Position numbers and translations under genes: made by a program. 64,000 nt of DNA, from contig OY970397.1 of NCBI GenBank assembly GCA_963720515.1, positions 868,001-932,000 on the forward strand, given 5' to 3'. Source of the stretch: G963720515 sp963720515 (GTDB taxonomy: Bacteria; Actinomycetota; Thermoleophilia; Gaiellales; Gaiellaceae). The notes under the pieces were generated by a model. That model was given only the letters and a program-made list of their open reading frames with translations, searched no databases and was not told where the DNA came from. This document shows positions 37,422-45,510 of this stretch, piece after piece. Every line of letters begins with the position of its first letter. Within the stretch, counting starts at the first letter, position 1.

Positions 37422-39525
37422 CGTTGGGCGTCGTGTCCTTGACGTGCACCGCGCAGGTGCGCGTCGCCGTCTTCGACGAGTCCGTCTCGGACGTTGCGGT
37501 GAGCCGCACCGTCGTGCGTGCGTCGCCCTCGACGTTCGGGTTCTTGACGACGTGCACCGGGACCTGCGCCGTCTGCCCGGCCTTCACCGCGGCGAGCGCA
37601 TTCGGGAGCACGGCATCCCAGTCGTCGTCGAGCGTCTCGGCGGAGATGCGGTAAATGTCCGAGTCGAAGATCCCCGCGCCCGCCTGGCCCGTGTTCGTGA
37701 CCGGGAAGGTGCAGGTGGCGATGAAGCCCTGCCGCTGCGGGGTCTTCGTCGGCGCGGCAACCGCGACACCGCGGGCGAACGGCCCGGCGCCGCTGAGCCG
37801 GCGTACGCCGACGTCGTACGAGATCACGCCGTTCTCATCGGCGTGCTTCGCGAGCACGTAGAAGTGGAGCCCGTTGAACGTGTCCACGTACTCGTACTTG
37901 CTGCCCGAGTTCGTCCCGGCGTGGAACGTCGCATCGTTCAGCTGCCGCGGGTCGCCGCGGACGACCGGCACCGGCGTTCCGTCGGGCCGGTAGAAGTCGA
38001 TCATCCCGATGTCCTGCGTGTTCGCCTCGATGATCCAGAGGCTCGGCGTGCCGGAGGCGCGGCTCTTCGAGAGGAGCACCCCGTGGCCCGGCGCGAACGA
38101 GTCGTTGCCGACCCGGTTCACGACCTCGAGCCGGTAGGCCGAGTAAGCCGTGCCGACCCGGTTCGGGCAGTAGAAGACGTCCGTGTAGCCCTGGTTCGCG
38201 CAGGTGCCGGACAGGTCGCCTCCCTCGCCGGCGGCGTTGAAGTCCACCGTGAGCCCGACGAGGTCGCCGTTCGGGATCGCCTCACGCTCCTTCACGCGCA
38301 ACACGGCTACGCCCTGGTCCTGGAGCGTGTTGCGGTCGATCGTGACCTGGTCGGTCGCGTCGAGCACGTTTAGCCGGTTCTTGAAGTGGAGCATGTGGTG
38401 CGGCCCGAGACCGGAGCCGCCCGCGTTCGGAACCTGCCAGCGGTTGTGGGTGCCGCCAGGGCCGTTGAACGTGCCGCGGCTCATCATCTCCCAGTAGCCC
38501 GTGCCGGCCCGCTCGTTGTCGGCGAACGGGTTGTTGTAGTTGTCCGGCAGCCCGCGCAGGTGGCTGAACTCGTGGGCGAAGACGCTCAGGCCGGAGCTCT
38601 CCGCCTGCGTGGAGGTTCCGCCGCCCGCGTTCGGCCAGTGGTTCGCGGCCGCGCGCCACGACGTCCACGGGACGTACCGGGTCTGGGCCCAGTTCGTCAT
38701 CGGCTGGCCGAGGTTGTTGAGGACGGTGCCCTCGGTCGCGCCGGGCGGCCCGAACTGCGCCGGGACCTGAGCACGGTCGGTCCACAGCATCTCGCCGAAC
38801 TCCTGCCACGTCGACGACTCGTCGTGGCCGGCCGTCACGTAGAAGGCGTTGTCGAAGCCGCAGAGCCCTGACGCGCAGCCGATCGCCGCGCGCCAGGCGT
38901 TCCCGCCGTCGGTACGGATGTTCCGGTTGCACGTATTGCCCTGGGGACAGAACTGGTTGACCGGGTTGTTGAAGTCGCTCGCGATGCCGTACTCGAACTG
39001 CTTGCCCGGCATCCGGTACGGGCCGAAGACGGTCACGTCGACGCCGATCTTGCCGTGGCTGTCCTCCATCCAGTACGCGTGTAGCGTCTGGCCGCCGTTG
39101 AACTCATTCGGGACGGCGTAGTAGTCGTACATCCAGTCCGCGACCTCGTCCTGCGGGACCGGCGTCCAGCCCGGCTGCGGGTTGCCGAACGGATGCGTGC
39201 CCGGCGCCTGCGTGATCAGGAAAGGCTGGTCGGAGTAGTCGACGAGGATGATCGCCGTCTTGTACTGGTTCTGGCTCCCGTGGCTCGTCGTGGCAGAGTT
39301 CCACTCGGGCGGCCGGATCGGCTTGTAGGCGTCCCAGGTGAGCTCGCCCTGGTCGACCCATGCCTGCGCGTCGATCGGCTGCAGGAGCGGGCTGTTGACC
39401 ACGTCGGGCGGCGGACCCGCGGACGCGGGCGCGGCTCCGAGCACGGCCGCCACGAGCAGCGCGAGAAGCGCGGTGAGCGTGGCGACGCGCCGGCGGCCGA
39501 CGCGAACGGTGCGTGATGGGCGCAT
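37411..39525 (-). CDS. secreted M6 family (immune inhibitor A-like) metalloprotease
   Basis: This 704-residue protein starts at ATG 39525 with AAAGGGAGG upstream. A Sec signal peptide (RRRVATLTALLALLVAAVLG, then APASA) precedes the M6 domain. The zinc site HEFSHLRGLPDNYNNPF gives HExxHxxGxxD, followed by GYWEMMSRGTFNGPG (Met-turn region). Near the C-terminus (FIATCTFPVTNTGQAGAGIF to RTCAVHVKD) is a beta-sandwich CARDB-like domain. It probably degrades extracellular protein. Confidence 0.92.
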   Translation of the reverse strand: MRPSRTVRVGRRRVATLTALLALLVAAVLGAAPASAGPPPDVVNSPLLQPIDAQAWVDQGELTWDAYKPIRPPEWNSATTSHGSQNQYKTAIILVDYSDQPFLITQAPGTHPFGNPQPGWTPVPQDEVADWMYDYYAVPNEFNGGQTLHAYWMEDSHGKIGVDVTVFGPYRMPGKQFEYGIASDFNNPVNQFCPQGNTCNRNIRTDGGNAWRAAIGCASGLCGFDNAFYVTAGHDESSTWQEFGEMLWTDRAQVPAQFGPPGATEGTVLNNLGQPMTNWAQTRYVPWTSWRAAANHWPNAGGGTSTQAESSGLSVFAHEFSHLRGLPDNYNNPFADNERAGTGYWEMMSRGTFNGPGGTHNRWQVPNAGGSGLGPHHMLHFKNRLNVLDATDQVTIDRNTLQDQGVAVLRVKEREAIPNGDLVGLTVDFNAAGEGGDLSGTCANQGYTDVFYCPNRVGTAYSAYRLEVVNRVGNDSFAPGHGVLLSKSRASGTPSLWIIEANTQDIGMIDFYRPDGTPVPVVRGDPRQLNDATFHAGTNSGSKYEYVDTFNGLHFYVLAKHADENGVISYDVGVRRLSGAGPFARGVAVAAPTKTPQRQGFIATCTFPVTNTGQAGAGIFDSDIYRISAETLDDDWDAVLPNALAAVKAGQTAQVPVHVVKNPNVEGDARTTVRLTATSETDSSKTATRTCAVHVKDTTPNAGH

Positions 39526-39640
39526 GACCTCCCTTTCTCTCGGCGACACCCGCCGCACGGTGGGCGCCCCTCCCCGGTGCCCCGAAGGAGGCGGCTTCAC
39601 GGCGGGAATGCGGCACCCTAACACGGCTTTGACAGAAGTC
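39526..39640 (-). promoter_or_regulatory. structured 5' leader of the M6 protease gene (unknown class)
   Basis: The roughly 110 bases before the start fold well by eye: an outer CCCGCC/GGCGGG stem enclosing an inner GCCTCC/GGAGGGGC stem, followed by a short unpaired stretch and the Shine-Dalgarno. It matches no riboswitch class that I can name with confidence. It may be a regulatory leader or just GC-rich sequence. Confidence 0.3.
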
Positions 39641-39671
39641 GCGGGGCCGCGCCGGGTCGCCCCGGCGGTGG

Positions 39672-40694
39672 TCAGGCGCGGGCGGCGGGGTAGCGCAGGA
39701 TCGAGTCCGCGAGCTTGGACGCGTCGCCGAAGATGCCCGCGATCGCGAGCCCCTCGTCCGGGACGATCGAGCCCGGAAGGAGCGCCGCGCGGCGGATCGC
39801 GGCCGACTTGCCGACGTGGCAGTCCGCGCCGATCACGGCCGGGCCGCGCACCTGCGCGCCCTCCTCGATCACCACGTTCCGCCCGAGGACGACCGGCCCG
39901 TCGACCTGCGCGGCGGCGTTCAGCCGGCAGCCGTCCTCGGCCCAGACGCCGGGCGAGATCTCCTCGCCCGGGATCTCGATGCGGACGTGTCCCTGCACCG
40001 CGTCGAGGATGCCGTTGCGGAGCGCGTCGAGGTCGCCGACGTCGTTCCAGTACGCCATCGTCGTGTACGCGTAGATCGGCTCGCCGGCCGCGACGAGCAT
40101 CGGCCAGAGGTCCTGGCCGAAGTCCATGAACGTGTCCGGCGGGATCCGCTCGAGCAGCTCGGGCTCGATCACGTAGACGCCGCAGTTCGCGAGGTCGGAG
40201 CGCGCCTCGTCGCGCGTCGGCTTCTCCTGGAAGCCGCGCACGCGCGTGTCGCGGTCGAGGATGAGGACGCCGTAGGAGGACGGGTCCTGGACGGGCTTCA
40301 CGGCCAGCGTGGCGAGCGCGCCGACGCGGCGGTGATGGCCGAGGAGCGCGGTGACGTCGATGTCGTGGAGCCCGTCGCCGGAGGTGACAAGGATCGTCTC
40401 GCCGGCCCAGTAGTCCTCGAGCTTCTTCGTCCCGCCCGCCGTTCCGAGCAGCTCGGCCTCGTACGACCAGTTGATCTCCATGTCGAGGGTCGACCCGTCG
40501 CCGAAGTAGTCCTTGATCGTGTCGGGCGCGACGTGCAGGTTCACGCCGACCTGCTTCACGTCGTGGCGGTGCAGCAGGTTCAGGAGGTGATGGAGGACCG
40601 GTCGGTTGGCGACCGGCATCATCGGCTTCGGCAGGAAGTCGGTGAGCGGCCGGAGCCGCGTGCCGAGCCCGGCGGCCATGACCATCGCTTTCAT
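39672..40694 (-). CDS. sugar-phosphate nucleotidyltransferase (mannose-1-phosphate guanylyltransferase-like)
   Basis: This is a 340-residue protein. The signature MVMAAGLGTRLRPLTDFLPK with PMMPVANRPVL is the nucleotide-binding start of NTP_transferase enzymes; GTAGGTKKLEDYW and TSGDGLHDIDV complete the site. The C-terminal about 90 residues (EISPGVWAEDGCRLNAAA, NVVIEEGAQVRGPAVIGADC) are left-handed beta-helix hexapeptide repeats. It makes a nucleotide sugar, GDP-mannose or dTDP/UDP-glucose type. It follows mtnA directly (ATG at 40694). Confidence 0.87.
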   Translation of the reverse strand: MKAMVMAAGLGTRLRPLTDFLPKPMMPVANRPVLHHLLNLLHRHDVKQVGVNLHVAPDTIKDYFGDGSTLDMEINWSYEAELLGTAGGTKKLEDYWAGETILVTSGDGLHDIDVTALLGHHRRVGALATLAVKPVQDPSSYGVLILDRDTRVRGFQEKPTRDEARSDLANCGVYVIEPELLERIPPDTFMDFGQDLWPMLVAAGEPIYAYTTMAYWNDVGDLDALRNGILDAVQGHVRIEIPGEEISPGVWAEDGCRLNAAAQVDGPVVLGRNVVIEEGAQVRGPAVIGADCHVGKSAAIRRAALLPGSIVPDEGLAIAGIFGDASKLADSILRYPAARA

Positions 40695-41697
40695 GCGTGC
40701 TCCGCCTCGCGCCGCGTGCGCCGGGAGCGCTTCGCTGAACGGCGGACGGTGCACGCCTGGCTCCGTGACGATCGCCGTGATCAGCTCCGCCGGGCGTGAC
40801 GTCGAACGCCGGGTTCCGCGCGTCGTAGCGTTCGCTGACCTCGTCGCCCGGGCGCTCCTCGATCGGGATCTCCGCGCCCGTCTGGGTCGCGAGGTCGAGC
40901 GACGTCGTGGGCGCGACGACGACGAACGGGGTCCGGGCGCGCGCCGCCGCGAGCGCGAGCGGGTAGGTGCCGACCTTGTTGGCGATGTCGCCGTTCGCGG
41001 CGATCCGGTCGGCGCCGACGACGACGAGCGTCGCCTCGCCACGGGCGATCAGGCCCGGCGCGGCCGCGTCGGCGACGAGGGAAAACGGGACGCCCGCCGC
41101 GTGGAGCTCCCAGGCCGTGAGGCGCGCGCCCTGGAGGAGCGGCCGCGTCTCGTCCACGAGCACCGTGCCGACGCGGCCCTCCTCCCAGGCGAGCACGATC
41201 GCGCCGAGCGCCGTGCCGACGCCGCCGGTCGCGAGGCCGCCCGTGTTGCAGTGCGTGAGCGGCCGCGAGCCCGGCTCGAAAAGGGCGAGCGCGTGCCCGG
41301 CCATCGCGCGGCAGCGCGCCACCTCGTCGCGGTGGATCCCACGCGCATGCTCGGCGAGCGCGTCCGGATCCGTGCCCGCGGCCCGCATCTGGCCGAGCGC
41401 CCAGGCGAGGTTCGCCGCCGTGGGGCGCGTCGAGCCGAGTGCCGAGGCCGCCTCGCCGAGATCCTCTCCCTGCTTCGCGGCGAGCGCGTAGCCATAGGCC
41501 GCGGCGACGCCGATGAGGGGCGCTCCGCGGACGGCGAGCGTGCGGATCGCGTCTGCGACCTCGGCGGACGAGCGGCACTCGAGGTCGACCTCGGCGTCGG
41601 GCAGGCGGCGCTGGTCGAGGCAGACGACGCGGTCGCCGTCGAGCCGGATGATGCGCTCGGGCGCGAGGCCGCGCGCTTGGGACACGAAGCCCGGCAC
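40691..41697 (-). CDS. mtnA: S-methyl-5-thioribose-1-phosphate isomerase, frameshifted near the 3' end
   Basis: The GTG start is followed by RLDGDRVVCLDQRRLP, AIRTLAVRGAPLIGVAAAYG, catalytic Cys in THCNTGGLATGGVGTALG, and Asp in VVVGADRIAANGDIANKVGT, continuing to NPAFDVTP. There an extra base (about 40796) shifts the frame; AELITAIVTEPGVHRPPF follows in the frame of the next gene. Without a second shift near 40740 the frame would run on into the nucleotidyltransferase. With it, the gene ends in an ATGA overlap at 40691. The protein is about 335 residues and acts in methionine salvage. Confidence 0.85.
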
Positions 41698-41715
41698 GAA
41701 GCTAGGCGGGCGGCG

Positions 41716-42984
41716 CTACGTGCCCTCGTCCCAGGAGGCCAGGTACTTCTCCTGCTCCTCCGTGAGCCGGTCGATCTCGACCCCCATCGTCTCGAGCTTG
41801 AGCCGAGCGATCTCCTTGTCGATCTCCGCGGGCACCGGGTAGACCTTCGGCTCGAGCGAGGCCGCGTTCGCGACCATGTACTCGGCCGAAAGGGCCTGGT
41901 TCGCGAAGCTCATGTCCATGACGGCGGCCGGGTGGCCCTCCGCGGCGGCAAGGTTCACGAGGCGGCCCTCGGCGATCAGGAAGACGCTGCGGCCGTTCTG
42001 GAGCTCGAACTCCTCGACGTTCGGGCGGGCAACGCGGCGCGCGACCGCGAGGGCCTCGAGCGCCGGGATGTCGATCTCGACGTTGAAGTGGCCCGTGTTC
42101 GCGACGATCGCGCCGTCCTTCATGCGCTCGAACGCGGCGCGCGAGATGACGTGCTTGTCGCCCGTCGCCGTGCAGAAGATGTCGCCCTCCTCGGCGGCCT
42201 GCTCCATCGTCATGACCTCGAAGCCGTCCATCGCCGCCTCGAGCGCCCGCACGGGATCGACCTCGGTCACGATCACGTGCGCGCCCATGCCGCGGGCGCG
42301 AAGCGCGACGCCGCGGCCCGTCCAGCCGTAGCCGGCGACGACGAAGCGCTTGCCGGCGAAGAGGATGTTCGTGGCGCGGATGATCCCGTCGATCGTGGAC
42401 TGGCCCGTGCCGTAGCGGTTGTCGAAGAGGTGCTTCGTGTCGGCGTCGTTCACCGAGATGATCGGGAACGCGAGCTCCCCGGCGGCCTCGAGGGCGCGCA
42501 GGCGGATGACGCCCGTCGTCGTCTCCTCCATCCCGCCGACGATCTCGGGGAGCTGCTCGCGGCGGTCCTTGTGGAGGACGCCGATCACGTCGGCGCCGTC
42601 GTCCATCGTGAGCTGCGGGTGGTGGTCGACGGCGGCCGTGATGTGCGAGTAGTAGGTCTCGTCGTCCTCGCCGCGGATCGCGAACACCGGGATGCCGTAC
42701 TCGGCCACGAGCGCGGCGGCGGTGTCGTCCTGCGTCGAGAGCGGGTTGGACGCGCAGAGCACGATGTCCGCGCCCCCGGCCTTGAGCGTGCGCATGAGGT
42801 TCGCGGTCTCGCTCGTCACGTGGAGGCACGCGGAGATCCGGTGGCCGGCGAGCGGCTGCTCCTGCTCGAAGCGCTCGCGGATGGCGGCCAGCACCGGCAT
42901 GTGCCGATCGGCCCACTCGATGCGGGTCACGCCGTCGGGCGCGAGCGCGAGGTCCTTGACGTCGTGCGAGGAGGTCGTGGCCAT
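41716..42984 (-). CDS. ahcY: adenosylhomocysteinase
   Basis: This 422-residue protein has NAD-binding loop VVAGYGWTGRGVALRARGMG, catalytic-site segments SETANLMRTLKAGGADIVLC, SNPLSTQDDTAAALV and DNRYGTGQSTIDGIIRATN, and the tail region PAEIDKEIARLKLETMG. It lacks the 40-residue insert of eukaryotic-type enzymes, matching the shorter archaeal/actinobacterial form. It splits S-adenosylhomocysteine to adenosine and homocysteine, feeding the MetH reaction encoded downstream. Confidence 0.95.
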   Translation of the reverse strand: MATTSSHDVKDLALAPDGVTRIEWADRHMPVLAAIRERFEQEQPLAGHRISACLHVTSETANLMRTLKAGGADIVLCASNPLSTQDDTAAALVAEYGIPVFAIRGEDDETYYSHITAAVDHHPQLTMDDGADVIGVLHKDRREQLPEIVGGMEETTTGVIRLRALEAAGELAFPIISVNDADTKHLFDNRYGTGQSTIDGIIRATNILFAGKRFVVAGYGWTGRGVALRARGMGAHVIVTEVDPVRALEAAMDGFEVMTMEQAAEEGDIFCTATGDKHVISRAAFERMKDGAIVANTGHFNVEIDIPALEALAVARRVARPNVEEFELQNGRSVFLIAEGRLVNLAAAEGHPAAVMDMSFANQALSAEYMVANAASLEPKVYPVPAEIDKEIARLKLETMGVEIDRLTEEQEKYLASWDEGT

Positions 42985-43073
42985 GCCGCGCCGGATGTTA
43001 CTGAGGCGTGACCGGCACTGCTGCGGTGAGCGACCGGGCATCCGGTAGCCCTCTCGCTTGCAACAGTCTGTTG

Positions 43074-43487
43074 CTAAGTCGTGGGGCCCGGCTCGGCGCG
43101 GCCGTAGCGGTCTTCGAGCCGCACGACGTCGTCGAGCTCCGGGGTGGAGGCCTCGAGCAGGATCGAGTCCTCGAGCGCGCGCAGGCGGTGCACCGTGCCG
43201 GGCGTCAGGTGGAACGCATGGCCCGGCCCGACGACCTCCTCGTCGAGCGGGCCGCGGCTTCCAGGCGCGCCGATCTCGAACGCGACGCGGCCCTCATGGA
43301 CGTACAGCACCTCGTCCTTCACGGTGTGGAACTGGAGGCTCAGCGCCTCGTCCTTGCGGACGAACAGGAGCTTGCCGACGTAGCGGTCGGTGTGGGCGAA
43401 GAGGATCTCGTAGCCCCAGGGCTTCTCGACGCGCTCGACCGGGCTCGCGAAGCGGTCGAGGTCGACGATGTTCGGCGACTCGGTCAC
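43074..43487 (-). CDS. cupin, mannose-6-phosphate isomerase type II-like
   Basis: This 137-residue single cupin starts at GTG (overlapping the nucleotidyltransferase stop as GTGA). EKPWGYEILFAHTDRY and LSLQFHTVKDEVLYVHEG form the first cupin motif with QxH and Glu ligands; GHAFHLTPGTVHRL forms the second. It resembles the C-terminal isomerase domain of bifunctional ManC/GMP-PMI proteins, here as a stand-alone partner of the adjacent nucleotidyltransferase. It probably acts in mannose/fructose-6-phosphate interconversion or as a sensor. Confidence 0.8.
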   Translation of the reverse strand: MTESPNIVDLDRFASPVERVEKPWGYEILFAHTDRYVGKLLFVRKDEALSLQFHTVKDEVLYVHEGRVAFEIGAPGSRGPLDEEVVGPGHAFHLTPGTVHRLRALEDSILLEASTPELDDVVRLEDRYGRAEPGPTT

Positions 43488-44155
43488 GGCGCCGCCCCCA
43501 CGAGCGTCTCCTCGGCGCGGCGCAGGTCCTTCGGCGTGTTCACGGTGATCCAGAGCCCCTCGTGGCGGAACCCGCCGAGCCGTCCCTCCGCGGCGAGCTC
43601 CGGAAACGTGGAGTCCTCGTGGTCGCCGCGCTCGGGGAGCCGGGCGATCGCCTCGTCGTCGAGGACGTAGATCCCGGCGTTCACCCAGTGCGGGAGCTTC
43701 GGCGCCTCGCGGAAGCCCGTGACGCGGTCGCCGTCGAGCTCGACGACGCCGAACGGGGACATGAGCGGCGCGACGACGATCGTCGCGGCCCAGCCCTGCT
43801 CGCGATGGGCGGCCAGCAGCGCCTCGAGGTCCACGTCGGCGATCTCGTCGCCGTTCAGCGCGTACGCCGGCCCGGTCTCGCGCCGCGCGGTCGCCGCCAG
43901 GCGCAGGCCGCCGCCACGGCCGAGCGGCTCCGGCTCGCCCACGGGGACGATCTCCGGGCCGAGCCCGCCGAGCGCCTCCGTGAATGCCTCCTCCGCCCCG
44001 GCCGCGCACGCGACGATCACGCGGTCGACGCCCGCGGCGGCGAGGCGCTCGACGATGTGCGCGGCGAGCGGCCGTCCGGCGACCTGCACAAGCGGCTTCG
44101 GCACAGATGCCCCGAGCCGCTCGCCCCTGCCGCCCGCTAGGAGCAGCGCCTCCAT
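43484..44155 (-). CDS. sugar nucleotidyltransferase
   Basis: This is a 223-residue single-domain protein. MEALLLAGGRGERLGASVPK with PLVQVAGRPLAAHIVERL is the signature loop; YALNGDEIADVDLEALLAAH carries the metal Asp and PHWVNAGIYVLDDEAI the sugar-binding segment. There is no beta-helix tail. It sits between UDP-glucose dehydrogenase and the cupin with ATGA and GTGA overlaps, so the three form one translationally coupled unit for nucleotide-sugar supply. The exact sugar is unknown. Confidence 0.85.
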   Translation of the reverse strand: MEALLLAGGRGERLGASVPKPLVQVAGRPLAAHIVERLAAAGVDRVIVACAAGAEEAFTEALGGLGPEIVPVGEPEPLGRGGGLRLAATARRETGPAYALNGDEIADVDLEALLAAHREQGWAATIVVAPLMSPFGVVELDGDRVTGFREAPKLPHWVNAGIYVLDDEAIARLPERGDHEDSTFPELAAEGRLGGFRHEGLWITVNTPKDLRRAEETLVGAAP

Positions 44156-45499
44156 CAGGCGGGATCCCGCTCGGCCCGCTCGGCCTCGGGCAGCGAGCGC
44201 AGGGCGGACGACGCCCGGCCGATGCCCTCGTACGTGAAGCCGGCCGCGCGCGCGGCCTCGGGGTCGAGCAGGTTGCGCCCGTCCACGATGAGCGGCGTCC
44301 GCATCGCGGCGCGCGCCTCCGCGGAGGCGAGGTCGCGCAGCTCGTCCCACTCCGTGACGATCACGGCCGCGTCGGCGCCCGACACCGCGTCCAGCACGCT
44401 CTCCGCGAACTCGACGCCATGGAGGTGCTTGCGCGCCTCGGGCATCGCGACCGGGTCCCACGCCCGCACGGTCGCGCCCTCGGCGATGAGCCGCGACGCA
44501 AGGACGAGCGAGGGCGCCTCGCGCATGTCGTCCGTGTTCGGCTTGAACGCCAGGCCGAGCAGCGCGATCGTCTTGCCCTGGAGCGGGCCGAGGTGCTTCG
44601 CGAGCTTCGCGACGACGCGCCGCTTCTGGAGCTCGTTCACCTCGATGACCGCGGCGAGGAGCTGGAAGTGGTAGCCGGAGTTCGCGGCGAGCTGCTTGAG
44701 CGCGAGTGAGTCCTTGGGAAAGCACGAGCCGCCGTAGCCGATCCCGGCGCGCAGGAAGTGCGGGCCGAGCCGCTTGTCGAGCCCGACGCCCTCGGCCACG
44801 TCGGCCACGTCCGCGCCGACCAGCTCGCACACGTTCGCGATCTCGTTGATGAAGCTGATCCGCGTCATGAGGAACGCGTTCGAGGCGAGCTTGATCATCT
44901 CGGCGGAGGCCACGTCCGTCCGTACGACCGGCACGCCGAGCGGCTCATAGAGCGCCCCCACGGCGTCCGCATCCGTCTCCGCGAAGCTCCCCACGACCAC
45001 GCGGTCGGGCGCCGTGAAGTCGCGGATCGCGGTGCCCTCGGCGAGGAACTCGGGGTTCGAGACGTAGCCGACGTGCGCGAGCCCGCGCGAGTCGAGCTCT
45101 TGGCGCACCTTCTCGCCGGTCCCGACCGGGACGGTGGACTTCATGACGAGGAGCGTGCGCTCGTCGAACTCGGGCAGCTCGTCGAGGACGTGCCAGACGG
45201 CGGTGAGGTCGGCGTCGCCCGAGTAGGTGGACGGCGTGCCGACACAGACGAATGCGGCGTGGGCCTCGGCGAACACGTCCTCGATCGAGAGCGTGAAGCG
45301 TCAGGCGCTCGCGGTTGCGCTCGAGGAGCTCGGCGAGGCCGGGCTCGTAGATCGGGACGCGGCCGTCCTGGAGCGCCTCGATCCGCTCCCGGTCAACGTC
45401 GCGGACGACGACGCGGTGGCCGAGGTCGGCGAAGCAGGCGGCCGTGACGAGCCCGACCCAGCCGGCGCCGAGGATCCCAAGCGGTTCCCTGTCGGCCAT
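44155..45499 (-). CDS. ugd: UDP-glucose 6-dehydrogenase, frameshifted
   Basis: The start MADREPLGILGAGWVGLVTA carries the NAD-binding GxGxxG, and VPIYEPGLAELLERN follows. At about 45298-45302 the frame moves one base; then FTLSIEDVFAEAHAAFVCV, TVPVGTGEKVRQEL and catalytic Cys in GIGYGGSCFPKDSLAL continue, with AFKPNTDDMREAPSLVL later. The joined product is about 447 residues, normal for the family. It oxidises UDP-glucose to UDP-glucuronate for envelope polysaccharides. Confidence 0.87.
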
Positions 45500-45510
45500 C
45501 GGGTCTGAGT

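Noticed and set aside
37411..41697. Single 1428-codon frame joining MtnA with the M6 protease
   Set aside because: The middle part is low-complexity out-of-frame translation of the nucleotidyltransferase gene; MtnA, nucleotidyltransferase and protease are separate.
42985..43073. Possible SAM or SAH riboswitch upstream of ahcY
   Set aside because: The 89-base gap lacks the conserved core of SAM-I, SAM-IV or SAH riboswitches as I know them; no supported structure.
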